Source: Ridgeia piscesae (taxonomy: Eukaryota; Annelida; Polychaeta; Sabellida; Siboglinidae). Taken from it: a DNA stretch of 64,000 nucleotides. A program made the translations under genes and the position numbers. The notes beneath the pieces are model-generated. The model worked only from the letters and a program-made list of their open reading frames with translations, did not search any database and was not told the origin of the DNA. The stretch is from assembly GCA_025642075.2 (NCBI GenBank), contig JAODUO010001178.1, positions 1-64,000 of the forward strand. Direction: 5' to 3'. Shown in pieces: positions 1 to 13,055 of the stretch (positions within the stretch are counted from its first letter, which is position 1; each line of letters begins with the position of its first letter).

Positions 1-1050
1 ATATCCCCAGTTCCATCTAGTATATTTTTAGTCTGTTAATATTTCTTCTTGTTTGCTCAGGGGACCCCTTTTTTTTTCAGTACATTTTTGTTATCATGGG
101 AATTATTCATCCTTTTGAAGCCTGTAACATGTCCTGTATAATTTTATGAGTATCTGAACTGATACCCACAAAATTTTGAAATTTTTGTTCTCTCACTGAA
201 CAAATAACATGAATGATTAAAACAACTTTCGCAATGCTATTTTTATGTTTGAATAATATTTTATGAAAAATATAGCAGTCATTTGGCACTTTCAGAGCGG
301 TCAACCTGAAAATAGGAACTGCATGCGTAGCTAGAAACTCGAAAGGCAGTACTTTTGAAGTTATTTAGCGAGTGATATCAAAGTGCCTATATTATCGTTC
401 ATCCCCATTGACTATGCCCGTCTATAATCTGGCTTGATTCAGCTGTTTTTTGTGTTTTTGCATGTACTTTACCTTATTTTTATGCCTCTGTTCAGCAAAC
501 GTGATATAAACCATTCAAAGTAGGATAAAATAAAACAAATAATATGAATAACAATATCGGACGGCCTAACTCGCTTGGACCTAGTTAGCGGCTCCATGAT
601 CCCGTTCTACCTTCTAGAACGTTAACGTGGTGGACGTTTAAAAATATCGATGTAAAAGTCTCTCGACAGACATCCGTGTCTAAGGGACAAGATTCAAATA
701 ATTTAGATACAGAAGACTTAAAAATATTTACAACCTTCTTGCGCCTTTGATGACTTGGCTCGGCGAGGAAGGATTCGACCGGTAACCCGTTTCGACGACT
801 ATCGTTGGTGATTAAATATCGCGCTAATATCGTTTGCACAGCTCCATTCTTGAAAACTCGACGTCGCCGACGTTTCTCGGATCTTTACCCAGTATATACG
901 GTGAGAAACATCCTATTCGAAGCAACGTTCTTCGAACGGGTGTCCTTCTTCGAATTCGCGTATCTTACAACATTGTGTTTACAACGGCGATAGCATTAAC
1001 GCAAACGGACACGTGACTTTAAGGCCGGTTCTGCGTGCGAGTGGTCAACC
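1..1050. other. AT-rich intergenic DNA with a weak minus-strand coding relic
   Basis: No gene is supported. On the minus strand about 990 to 587 reads as protein-like sequence in two frames joined by a frameshift near 885 (one part contains NDSRRNGLPVESFLAEPSHQ). It is GC-richer than the flanks. I recognise no family; it may be an old transposon or pseudogene fragment, or chance. Confidence 0.25.
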
Positions 1051-1632
1051 CCGGTCAGACAACAGGAAGAGGCGCTCATGGACGCCTCATGAAGCCGATG
1101 ATTTCAGTAAAATTATCCACTTTGGAATTATTTTACTAATAAACCACTGACGTTAAAAATTGATTTTTAAAAGGGTTTTTGAAGCTCTTTAGTGTACACT
1201 TTTTTCCTTTTTTTTAATGGCTTAGTTTATTATATGCATTGTATACGTCGTAAGTTTATGATAAAGCTTGGTACACTGTATACATTATAACTTGCATGCT
1301 TTTATAATTGTGATGTTGTTTTGAATTCTTGTAACAGAAATGTTATGATCAGTCATACGTAGTAATTTTATTTTAAATGTTAAGGTAACCATTATTTGTT
1401 TCAATTTCCGTCCTACCTGCGTGTTATTGTTATATACAAATATTTCGTGTTCTGTGGCATACATTTTATTAGTTTATATCATGTGAACTTTTACAACAAA
1501 CTATACATGTCATGAAGATAAGTTTGTTTGTTTGTCCGTGCAGTTGTTGCCACTGTGGCAAATGTCTTGTTAAATAAATTATCAGATATATTGAAGTGCA
1601 AGAGTTTAGTGGTTATTTCTTTTCTGGTCTAG

Positions 1633-1771
1633 CATGGACTTGGACGCATGTCATTGTATTTAAAATGGTGTTATAATTTATATTTTGACATGTATATAAA
1701 TATATATGGCAGCTGCTTGATACCATGGACTTGGACGCATTTCATTGTATTTAAAATGGTGTTATAATTTT
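1633..1771. repeat. 48-bp direct duplication, 91 bp apart
   Basis: The sequence starting CATGGACTTGGACGCAT and running through ATTTAAAATGGTGTTATAAT occurs at 1633-1680 and again at 1724-1771 with one or two differences. The spacer is AT-rich. This is a simple local tandem duplication with no coding content. Confidence 0.8.
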
Positions 1772-1779
1772 AACTCCTG

Positions 1780-4700
1780 TTGCTATGGTCCATTCCCAAG
1801 GCAGTCTAGATCCCATAAATAAATGCATATCTGGACAGCTAGAAGAGTGAGTGGGTGGGGTGAAATAAGAAGTATACACTGGTCGATTATATATAAAGGT
1901 GGAGGGGATTTAAGAATGTATGGTCATGGTTTCATTTATATGGACTTGTTATTTATATGTAACATAGAGTAACTAAGAAATTAGGTCAACAGTAACATAT
2001 TACTATATAGTTTTATATTTATTCTCTAACCTCTCTACTGTAAACGTTCATGTGTTATTTGCACAAATATTTCCACTCCCTTAGAAGAAAGATTAAAATT
2101 AACTGAAACATAATTGTCAAAACATTTCATAAATGGCAAACATTACTTTGTTGATACATAAAGATCATTAAACGCATACAACAGTGAACTGAGAAAACGA
2201 TGCATACTCACAATGTCATGCATATGCATGGTTTAAGAAGTTTGTCAGCAAATGGTTTAAGCAACATTAATAAAATCCATATTCATAATCTGTGTCATCA
2301 CTGTCACATTCACAACGTCTTTCACTTTAGAAGTGTTCACCATCTTTCTTTTCAGGTACTCTTTCTCTTTACCAACATTCAAAGCCTATCTATATCTCTC
2401 TATCTCATTTTCCGTCTCTCTCTCTCCATCTTCTCTCTCTTCAGCCACATTCACTCTTCAGACACGTACACTATCCCCCTCTCTTTCTCTCTCGCTCTAT
2501 CTTCAGCCTCACTCTCTTCTGTTGTGGACCCACCTGTCTCTTTCTGTTTCTCTCTATCTCTCTCTATATTTTATGCGCACCCAACCAATAATAATATGTC
2601 GTACAAGTTTGACTACAGTTCAATACATTTCTAAAATATCACAAAAATAGCTGAACTGATGAAACAAAATCAATGTGTGTGCACACAACATGTAGTGTTT
2701 GCATAAGGAACACCAGCAAGGTACGAACCTGCCACACACAACATTGAACCGACATTGCCCCAAACTGTGCAAGTGTACAAAATGGTTAAGAGAAACATTT
2801 GACAGTGCTTTTGTGTTAAAACATAATTCCATGATAAATTAACTAATATATGTTTCCGTAAGTACAACAAATTAACTAAAGCCTATCGTGAAACTGAGTT
2901 GTTGTGTACGATTAAAACAACATAAAATATGTTTTAAACATCTATAGTGATGAAATTGAAATTAGTTAATAGTCATAATATAGGTTTGAAGAAAAACTTT
3001 GAAAAACAAAAAATGAGAGGGAATCAGGAAGTGGGAGACACTGGGTACATAGCCTATAGTACAATCTAATGCACTACTGGGGCCAGAGATACCTCATTGG
3101 TTGCTCCTTTCAACGTTTCCCGGCAAGATTGGTCACAATCCGACTCCCTCACAACTGACCGACTTCCGCCGGAAATGTTCCTATGGGAGGGAAATACCTG
3201 GCCCAAACCCCGGTGCGCCAGACCGGTTGTGACGCTCACGAGCGAGCGTCACTGGTACCCCCTTCCGCCACGTGCGGTTGAAACACTCAGTCAATAAAGG
3301 TAGCCATTTTAATTTGCTTATATGCAATATCGAGCCTTAGCTGGTGAAATTGTGGTGTCAACTTGTAAGACACGTAAGCTTATATATATGACGTTATTTA
3401 TGTTGTAGCATTACATTATAACTTCGCTTAAATGTCATGCTATATCATATGATACATCAAACATGTTAACATGCATAACTATAATTATTAATGTAGACTT
3501 AACTAGCCATGAATCTGCATAAGTTCATATAGTTCTATAGCGGAAGTTGGGCAACAATATGGCGCACACATCGCCGACGTTTTCTCCTTCATAAAATTAA
3601 ACAAGGCATTATTTTTAAAGGCAGATACATAATAAATTATATCCTACAGTGAATAATATAACTCACATTGATATACAAAAATTCATAATTTAAGATAATA
3701 AACAGAGGATGATTAAAACATTAGTTATTTGTTATGTTATGTAGGAAATAAATACTATGTTTATCTAAGATTTATATCGACGCAAATCAGCTAGTGTTCA
3801 CAGTAGAACGACGCTAACATTTATGCTTAATGATGGCAATATTTGTTTCCGTATGCGTGCTGGTTTGACTATGCAAGTTAGCAATATATAATGTCGACAC
3901 TGTGCCACATGGAATATATGTAATGTTGTACCAACAATTGCCGTTCTAAATACCACAACAACATTACACACATAGTCTACCTTCAAGGAGTTGACTGTAG
4001 CAGTCGTCGCTCGTTTTTGGCGTCTAATTGTATATCCCAATGTCTGATGACTCCCAAACTGCAACATGTGCAGCTAACTTGACACCAACTGTCAAACCAC
4101 GTAGAGCGTCAAATGCGCGTATCGTTTGCTAAATATCATACGATACGCTGCACCCGACCCCACACGAACCATCCATAAACACGTGAAGTTGTTCATGTCC
4201 TGAAAACCAGGAGAACTGCACTTCGACTCCAACTGCAATTTGACGAATCCATGCTTTCGATCGATTGCTTAAGTTATTTGTTTGTAACAATTCTCAGGTG
4301 CAACGCGACAGAGGTTGCTAATTAAACGTTCTCAATCTGTGCGTTCTGGCGCGGTACTAAGAACATACCACTGTCGGAGGCCACATGTTAGGCTAAGAAT
4401 GCGAACGGCTGTGAAGCATTGCATTGTCTGTGGTAAACTGTCAATGAAGCAAGACAGGTATTACACACGGACAAAACAAGGTTGCCTTGAATAGCACAAG
4501 TAGCTTCGCTGTTCGTGTGGAATGTGCAAATACCCATGACTTAATCGAATTGCGGCTTAATTGCAATGACAGGAGGGGTGAAAATGAGCGGTGGATGATG
4601 CATGCAGGAAGAGGGGTGTAGAGGGACAGTGATAAGGGAAATAGTAGTGGATAAAGACATTAAGTGAATGAGAGGGAGCGGGAGAAGGAGAGGGAGGAGG

Positions 4701-5590
4701 GCCGGGTAGACAGGGAAGAAGGGAGATAGAAAATGTTGAGAATTGTTTAAAGAAGGGGTGGGGGAGAGGTAAATCAGAAGGGATGTAGACAAAGGGGACC
4801 GACAACCAGGTCACTCATCAACTTGTTCACTCTGACAAATTGTGCATCAGAATGAAAAAGTATTGCAGCGCCAATTCATTGTGCATGTGTTTCATCTATT
4901 TGCTTAAATGCACAAGGAACGGTTTAAATATTAATCATAATGGTATTCTATATATGGTATTAGATAGCTGGGTGATCTTAGCACTAACAGACTTTATTGT
5001 GATGAAGCAGTGAGGAGATGGGGGAGGGAAGGAGGGAGGAAGGAAGGGGAAGGAGAGAGCGGAGACGGAGGGGGTATAGACACGGGAGAAAAGAGAGAAA
5101 TTGCCTTCATGATATAAATAAGACTGCTTTGTGGGGATATGTGTCATCGTCAGATTTCTGTTTTTTATTATTAATCTACACCCTCCTTCTTAAGAACACT
5201 ATATTATCACCCGACAAACTAAAGTTTCTTACTGCTTTTAGAATAAAACTATAGTATGTTTAAAGATAACTTCCAACAATCATCAAACGCGTCCGCAGCG
5301 TACACTAACATAACCATGAAAGATGGGATCAGTTTGATATAGCAGATGTGATCTTGCCCATATGTTACCTTTATAAATACTGTTGGCAAAGGTTATGCTT
5401 GACAAAGGTCAAGTGCTAGAATATTAACTTGTTTTTATCTTTATTTTAATAATTCATTTAAAAACGTCATGTAACCCATCGCCTATCACCTGCGTTTCGA
5501 CGGTCACGTGCATCAATTGATCATCAGGTATGCAATGCAAGACCAAAGGGAAAAGCAACAACGAATGGGATGTTTGCCCTGAGGTAGCTA
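1780..5590. other. Non-coding stretch with strand-biased pyrimidine and purine tracts
   Basis: No exon with convincing splice sites or a recognised protein was found. Notable composition: a CT-rich tract at about 2340-2570, and GA-rich tracts at about 4565-4765 and 5010-5095. Open frames here are low-complexity products of these tracts. A GC-richer patch at 3060-3300 ends in AATAAA (3294-3299) but encodes nothing I recognise. Confidence 0.5.
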
Positions 5591-5599
5591 GTGGAGAAG

Positions 5600-6330
5600 A
5601 AACTGGAAGGATAGGTGGATATGGCAATTAAGATTCATAGACCTGGAGAAGGCCTATGCAACAATCCCAAGAGAAATGACGATGGGAACACTGGGGTGGA
5701 TGGGGGTCCCAGAGGCGGCCAGGCCAGGATGGTGGAAGGGACGTGTGAGGACACGAAGAGCAGGGTGCTGTGTGGAAACCCGGGGGGGTCAGGAGAGTCC
5801 AAAGTAATTGTTGACCTGACACGAGGGAGCGTATTCGTCCCAGATAAGCAGAAAGATTTATACAGAAGACATACCCCGGACATTATTGAACGAAGATGAT
5901 CTGGCAGTAACAGCGGATGGGGTTGCAAATATCCAAAAAAACAGCTGATAGAGTGGAAAGACATTTTCAGCAGACATCGACTGAGAGTAAGTTTGGAGAA
6001 GACGGAAGTAATGTGGTGGGACATAGAAGGAAAAAGCTGTAAATACACCTGGATGGGAAGAAGCTTAAGCAAAGAAACAGTCAGTTTTGTTTACCTGGAT
6101 GGAGTGATATGTGGGGTAGGAAATTTGCCAGTCTCAACAAGGAAAAACCCTTAGGATATGGCTTGGACGTTGGCGTGGGTGTTCAATGGTGGTCTCAAAT
6201 GGACTAGTGATTTCAAAAGAAATTACGGCGTTTATATAGACGCCAATAAAAAGACTTCGAGGAAAGTTAGGTCTAAATTCGAAAACGTGTGAACTTATAT
6301 AGCAGGAGGGATTTATCGTTTAGGGGGAAG
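5600..6330 (+). pseudogene. Dead LINE reverse-transcriptase fragment
   Basis: Read across several frames, this encodes a non-LTR reverse transcriptase: a DLEKAY-like palm start near 5640 (with Tyr to Thr and other changes), a GWMGVPEA stretch near 5695, the catalytic DD in NEDDLAVTADG near 5890 (normally YADD, so the first two residues are altered), then IEWKDIF, LRVSLEKTEVMW and a VYLDG motif to about 6110. At least two frameshifts and several stops break it, so it cannot make enzyme. The family resembles the LINEs whose 3' part encodes a GANAWRKVEG-type tail; a fragment of such a tail is seen at 25.8-26.3 kb. Clade assignment is uncertain. No target duplication was identified. Confidence 0.8.
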
Positions 6331-6990
6331 TGTCACCCTGCAAGCTATGCTATGAAGCTCTTTTTGGGGGCATAGGGAGTCTCAGTGCCAAACAAGGTGG
6401 ACAAATTTGAACAAATTGGCATTTCCGTTTCTTTGGAACAGTAAACCTGAAGCTTTGCAAAGAGAATCACTATTAAACACATTTGCGGACGGGTGTCTTA
6501 ATATTGTAGATTTGGTGAGTGAGTGAGTGAGTGAGTTTATTTGGTAAAACATTATAATTAATACATGCACATCAAAGAGTTTGTATATAGTGCATAAGCA
6601 AATAACGAAATACGCATATATATAATATTTACCGAGGATACAGACACATTAAACCACACAATAGTACACTTGTTTCCAATCTGGTCCTCCAAAAATATAT
6701 ATATTTAAGAAAAAAAAAACATAAATAAATAAATAAACACAATAATACAATAATTAAAATGTAAATATTTTCAAAGATAGGTAAACAAATGTCATCAATA
6801 GGATAATGTGCTAACATAAAAGGTGCTCTATTAAAATATAATTTTTTTTGAAATCCCCTTTGAAGCCGATCATGTGTAATCGAAATGACATTGAATCAAC
6901 GATGAAACAACTAATTTTTTGGTTTTTATATTAAATTTTCTGGCGTTCCTATACAAAAAACTTAAGTTTGTTTGACGTTTTAAAAAGGAC
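6330..6990. other. AT-rich DNA between two LINE relics
   Basis: Contains a short (GTGA)n run at 6515-6535 and a poly(A)-rich stretch at 6700-6745. It may include the 3' untranslated region of the minus-strand LINE at 6990-7570. No coding exon is visible. Confidence 0.4.
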
Positions 6991-7570
6991 ATCAGAGGCT
7001 TTAACATCATCAAGTGACGCCTAAATAGGTGACGGTTTGCTTTGATTCAATGACAATTCCATTACATACAATATTAAGAGTGTTACATTTGCACAATTTT
7101 GTCCTTGTTCCAAACACAATGGGTTGTGTTTTACCCGCGTACAACAATAGCTTGCATTTAACTGCAGCAGACATGTCAGTTATGTATAAAAGAAATAACA
7201 GAGGCCCAAGTATAGAACCTTGTGGCACGCCGCAAGTGATACCTTTAGCCACAACATTGTTCCAAACGACATCGGTAACCTGTACGCTACCCGTCAAATA
7301 CGATCAAAACCAACAATATAGAGAGTTCATCAACACCTACACCACTAAGTTTCTTCAAAAGAATGGTATGATCCACAGTATCAAAAGCTTTTTGCAAATC
7401 CAATAATACCATACCTGTGAATCTCTATTTGCCAAACAAGTTCTGCAATTAATTAAAGAGCATAGAGCCAAGTGGACCTTCTTGGCAGTGTATTGGTTGG
7501 GTATACACCTTAAAGAGTATGTAGCGTCCTTTGCCTCATTATCTACTCCGCTTCCAGAACAAATATCCAA
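6990..7570 (-). pseudogene. CR1/jockey-like reverse-transcriptase relic lacking its catalytic loop
   Basis: The minus strand from 7297 to 7010 encodes GVPQGSILGPLLFLLYI, a hallmark of non-LTR reverse transcriptases, then KCKLLLYA directly fused to GKTQPIVFGTRTK and VTYLGVT. In intact enzymes the YADD catalytic aspartates and about 35 residues lie between LLYA and the GKTQ-like block; here they are deleted while the frame is kept. Upstream remnants (7300-7570) include a stretch that fits the region before the palm, interrupted by stops. Dead copy. Its 3' sequence probably runs towards 6510. Confidence 0.8.
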
Positions 7571-8534
7571 CTAGGCCAAGAATCACTAAGGTATGTCCTA
7601 CTATTGATTTTACCCAAACGTATCAATGCGCAATTGTAGACCGCCACTATATAGACCTGGCATGGAGAATAGCACTCTAGATAATACCTACCCAAAGTTT
7701 GCTATGTGGACGACTTTTGTGGAAACGACACTTTTTCAATGTTAACGTTGCCCCTTAATTAATGCAATAAGGTTTCACATGTTTCGACCTAATAAAAACA
7801 ATGCTTACAACAACGTTTGACCCTTTTTTTAAATTTTTTAAAAAAATTGATCTGGACCTTTCGCAATTTATACAAACACGAATTTTAAAAAACTACCAAA
7901 GCTGAGCATTAAAGCAATGTTTATATAATTTTTTATAGCCTTACCCTGCGTATTAAGGTTGATTTTTACTATTTAGATAAATGTACATTTAAAAGTGTTG
8001 TGATACGACAATGCCGTTGTGCGAGTTGAAGGAAATTTAATTAAAGTTCTGCTCCGCCTTCACCCACCTTAAATGTCATGGTGCTGGTTCACGCACGGGT
8101 AATCTAGTCGTAGTGACAAGCCATCAATTGATGCCTTCTCGACGACTTTCAATGTAATTCATGTTGTCAGCAACATCAGTTCTTCCAAATTAAACCAATA
8201 CTTAGAATGTTTTCAGTCGAGAACAAGTTAAATGCGCTTCTTTGGGGTTTGACTTGCTCAGCGCAACATAATCGGCACACCCCGTGGTCGTTCGACAGAC
8301 AGCCACACGTGCGCGGACAGCCAGTGTCTGCCACGCCCCACGACAGTCGCCCGGTAAAACATTACGTAACCTGAATGGGAGCGCCAGCGACCGATGTCGC
8401 TTCGATCGGCGCAGAAACTTGTCTCTTTTTTCGGCCGAATCGTTTCACACCTAGAAGTGCTGACCCAGGGAATATGATCGGGCAACCGGAACGTGTTTAC
8501 AAACACGCCGAACGCTGAGATAATCATGTGTGTT

Positions 8535-8539
<5 letters not shown>

Positions 8540-8603
<64 letters not shown>

Positions 8604-8679
8604 AAATCTTAATTAATATTAAAAAAAATAAAAATATAAAACAAAACATAACACACACACACAACACACACACCACCAC

Positions 8680-8710
<31 letters not shown>

Positions 8711-8728
8711 CACACCACACACACACCA

Positions 8729-8788
<60 letters not shown>

Positions 8789-8833
8789 CATCTTGTAGAG
8801 AAGATGAATAATGGTATCAGTGCATTATCTAAA
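8540..8833. repeat. Compound (TA)n-(CA)n microsatellite with a conserved 46-bp right flank
   Basis: (TA)n at 8539-8598 is followed by interrupted (CA)n to 8784. Directly after it, 8788-8833 (CATCTTGTAGAGAAGATGAA onward) matches the arms of the inverted-repeat structure at 11159-11878, in the same orientation as its right arm (11815-11878). The microsatellite is therefore part of a dispersed repeat family rather than an isolated expansion. Confidence 0.85.
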
Positions 8834-8856
8834 AATATTATGTGTGCGTGTAACTA

Positions 8857-9370
8857 TGATAACGGAAATCATGCATTTTAATCGATTATTATGGTGGTTG
8901 CCATGGCATCGCCGGCTAGTACTTTTGTTTGGCGATCTTGACTATAAATGAAGAATGCCATCTTTCGCGCAGTACACCGTTTTGGGACAAGTGTATACAT
9001 GTGTTATGATTACTTGCATTTAGACAACTTGTCAGATATAAGTGCTTATCGAACTGTTGTGAAACCACAACGTACAGCAATGTAAAATGCAAATCGCATA
9101 AAAGACACATACGACCTAAAATCGTGTATAGGCCTAATCTCTGCGCTACGTAAATCGCTGTGTCTGTGACAGTGGTAAACTCAATGTTAAATTGGACATT
9201 TAAGATAAGAAAGGTACAACCGCAATATATTTATGACCTGATATTCCTAGTATTTATTCCTATTCGGAAGCTACAACTGTCATCCGTCGTTATAATAGTT
9301 TTCCTTGTGTCCAATCCCAAATCAGCTCCAGTCGCGCGTAGTCTCGCCATGTATCGTGGTCCACTTACCT
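8857..9370 (+). repeat. Dispersed repeat, copy 1 (about 510 bp)
   Basis: This matches 31277-31800 in the same orientation over nearly its whole length (shared blocks include GGAAATCATG, TATTATGGTGGTTGCCATGG, TTTGGCGATCTTGACTA and GTTATGATTA), with scattered substitutions and small indels. No open frame is conserved between the copies and no terminal inverted repeat was seen. It is either a non-coding transposon family or an old segmental duplication. Confidence 0.85.
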
Positions 9371-9399
9371 ATTCCAAAATCACCGTGAATGATCAAAAT

Positions 9400-10840
9400 T
9401 GATTTTTAAGTGCAACATTGGGTTTAAGAGCTCTTAGCAACGTTTGTGAAATGAACCACAAATATGAACCAACAAGGCTGTATCATAAATCTTGGCACTT
9501 TTAATCGGTATAATACATACGATCAATTGCATTGCAGTGTTAAATTGCTTTGCAAAGAAAACACGACCAACAACAAAAACGAAATACTTTTTAGCAATTT
9601 CTTCCGCTAACTGTAAACGAAACGTTCATTTTTCGAGTTGTTTAGCCAGAACAACAAGTCAAGTGTCTAATAACGGTAGACGAATTGTCAGTTGTGTGAT
9701 AGAACAGCAATGACTAGAGTGCATAAAGAACAAGTAAAACTGAAGAAATAACCGAGACCAAAACTCACGGTCGTATGAGACCTGCTTTTCACACATTTTC
9801 TGTTGCAGTCACGCAGCACCATGACCATAGTTAATAGTACAAAACCCTCTTACTGTGACTCTATTTAATTGTTGACCCGCGATGACATTATGTACATAGG
9901 TGCCATTTAGTTCAATATGCCTACAGAGTATTGACAATGAAGTGTTTTATACACTGAGTCGTTACACAGGTTCGTATTTATATATAACTGTAGACAACGT
10001 AGGTGTACGTTATACCAAACTCTACACATACAAATAAAACTGTGCAGACTATCAGCCATCAATCATAAAAGAAAACGAAATGCGAATAACTTGCAACAAG
10101 TGACATGGATTGTCACGTAACGGTCAACGGGTTTCATATTATTATTATTATTAAAAACAAAAATTGCTGCATACAAAAGGCAAAAATCATTACGTGGGAA
10201 TATTTACGTTGGCTTCAATTATGAGCATGGTTGTATTTTGTAGAACGTGTTACACAGGTGTGCATAATTATGCATGGGTGCAAAGCGAAGAATTTAGGAT
10301 CTATGAGAATTGAAAAAGGCTACGGAGAAACCTCAGATGTCGTATTTTACATGCATTAAACAATTACTACATGTTATATTATAACGATACGAATGTTTCA
10401 TTGTTACAAAAGGAATAATCGGACAAACGGTAAGTTATTACCACAAACTATCCGAGACACATATCAATATAACCCCCTACGAATACTGAAAAGAACAACA
10501 TGCCACGTGCCGGTCGAGTATTGCCATCTACAAACGCAACCGAAATTTACGTACACCAAACAAATTCAGCTGCGTTTATCAGAAATCTGTCGTAAACCAA
10601 AAACGATGCCCATCTGCCGCTCTAAATCTGTCGACCGAGCTAACTCTTGCGTGGCGACCGCGAGGCGTGCTTTGTTGACAACGATTGTATAGATCCTTAT
10701 AAAATCAAATACGAGAGTATTACTAAAAAAAGTTATTGAAATCCGTATTATATACGGTTAAACCGTAGTATGTGGCACGTTAGCGATGTAATACTGTGGT
10801 GAACAATGGGAATTGTGGAACGACAATTCCGTCCTGTGGC
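9400..10840. other. Non-coding stretch 3' of the 10.8-15.4 kb gene
   Basis: I see no exon, RNA gene or recognisable transposon domain. A short (ATT)n lies at 10138-10152. It probably includes the 3' untranslated or downstream region of the minus-strand gene that ends at 10845; no canonical AATAAA was found close to its stop. Confidence 0.4.
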
Positions 10841-10844
10841 GACG

Positions 10845-11367
10845 TTAGAAGTCGCGATATCCGACGGTCGCTGATTTGTCCGTCGTTGACAGTGGAGGGA
10901 GTTCCGTCTTCAGGTTGGACACGGACCACATGTTGTACGGGTAGATCTTGTTCTTGCCAAGGCGGGGCCCACAGCGCGGGTAACACTCGGGCAGGCCGTG
11001 GAAGGCGTACCTGGGGGTGACATGGTATGTGTCAGCGGTAAATGTAAGCATTGATTAGTCGGAAGGAGGTGCGTTTCGGGAAACGTGTGTGCGTGTGTGC
11101 GTGTGTGCGTGCGAACGTGCGTGCGTATGTATAAATAAATACATACACACGCACACATAATATTTTAGATAATGCACTGATAGCATTATTCATCTTCTCT
11201 AGAAGATGCATTGTGTGTGTGGTGCGTGTGTGTGTGTGTGTGTGTGTGCGTGTGCGTGTGCGTGTGCGTGTGTGTGTGTGCGTGTTGTGTGTGTGTGCGT
11301 GCGTGTGTGTGTATGTGTGTGTTCGCGCGCGCTTGCGTGCAATTGCGTGCGCCCGATTGTATATATA

Positions 11368-11420
<53 letters not shown>

Positions 11421-11586
11421 GAGCGTGCAGTGTGTCATATATTTGATGATATTCATGATGATTGATATGATATGATATGATATGATATGATATGATATGA
11501 TATGATATGATATGATATGATATGATATGATATGATATGATATGATATGATATGATATGATATATATATAGATATCAATATTATAT

Positions 11587-11631
<45 letters not shown>

Positions 11632-11665
11632 CTATATAATTATATTGGAGTCGCACTCACAAACG

Positions 11666-11758
<93 letters not shown>

Positions 11759-12928
11759 AACCAAACCAAACGCAAACCAACACAAACACACACACGCACG
11801 CACGCACGCACGCACAATGCATCTTCTAGAGAAGATGAATAAATGAATAATGATATCAGTGCATTATCTAAAAATATTTTGAAGCATATTCACGCATTGT
11901 GTTTCATTATTTCCGACGGTAAATCATTATAATAATTCCCCCAGGTCCAGTTTTCCTACAATGTCACAAAACCCCAACACGAGTACCAACGGCAGAATCA
12001 ACTCTCATTAGCGAGACTCCAGTGCAAGTCGACTTGGTATCGAAGACGATAATAGCGTTTACATTTTTCCGGGCGTTAAATAATATCCGCGTGACGTTTA
12101 TGGGCATGCGCGAGTTTGTCATTTTCCGCTTAATCTCATATTACACACATCTTTAGTATGATATCGGCCACTGTAAGCAGTAGGACGTATACAACCCTTC
12201 AGCAAAGTAGACAGGTTTTTGAGGGATGTTTTGATAACAAACGCTAATCACGTGACTTCAGTGCGACATAATCCGTGACAGTGATTTAAACAAACGTAAT
12301 ATTTAAATTTATCGAACGGAATTTTAAGCAACTCTTCACACTAATCACCACAGGAAAGTCAACGAACAGCCCGTCGTATTTATATTGTAAATACTTTGCG
12401 TTTTGCTGCACACTGGCGATTTACATCTATCGCGCATAAGCAGGAAAGTTACGACGGATGTTATTTAACGACCGGATAAATGTAAGCGCGACAAGGAAGC
12501 TTAAGCCTCACTTCCAGCGTCCGGTGTCTTGCGGGTACGGGATCTGACTGAGGCCGAGCACACTGGTGGGTATCTCATCAGTGATCTCAGGTGACCAGTC
12601 CGTCGTAGTGGACAGTAGCTCGGCGTACTTCTCTCGCTTCCCGGACGGCGGATCCGGGTAGATTTTCGGGAAGCGACGTCGGCGCAGCTGGTTACGTGGC
12701 TGCGGCCGACTGGAGCGAGGACACCGCCATATTTAGAACGAAATGTGTTGCAATTAAAAATGATTTTTTATTTTCAATAGCTGATCACGTTTATTTATTT
12801 TTATTTATGGATTTTCATATATGTTTTAGCCTAGTAGAGATATTTAGATTAATCTAAGTTTATTAATTTTGTGGTAAAATAATAATAATATAAACTTAAT
12901 TATTTTATTTGGCAATTTCGCATACCCT

Positions 12929-12997
<69 letters not shown>

Positions 12998-13010
12998 TAT
13001 ATATATATAC

Positions 13011-13055
<45 letters not shown>

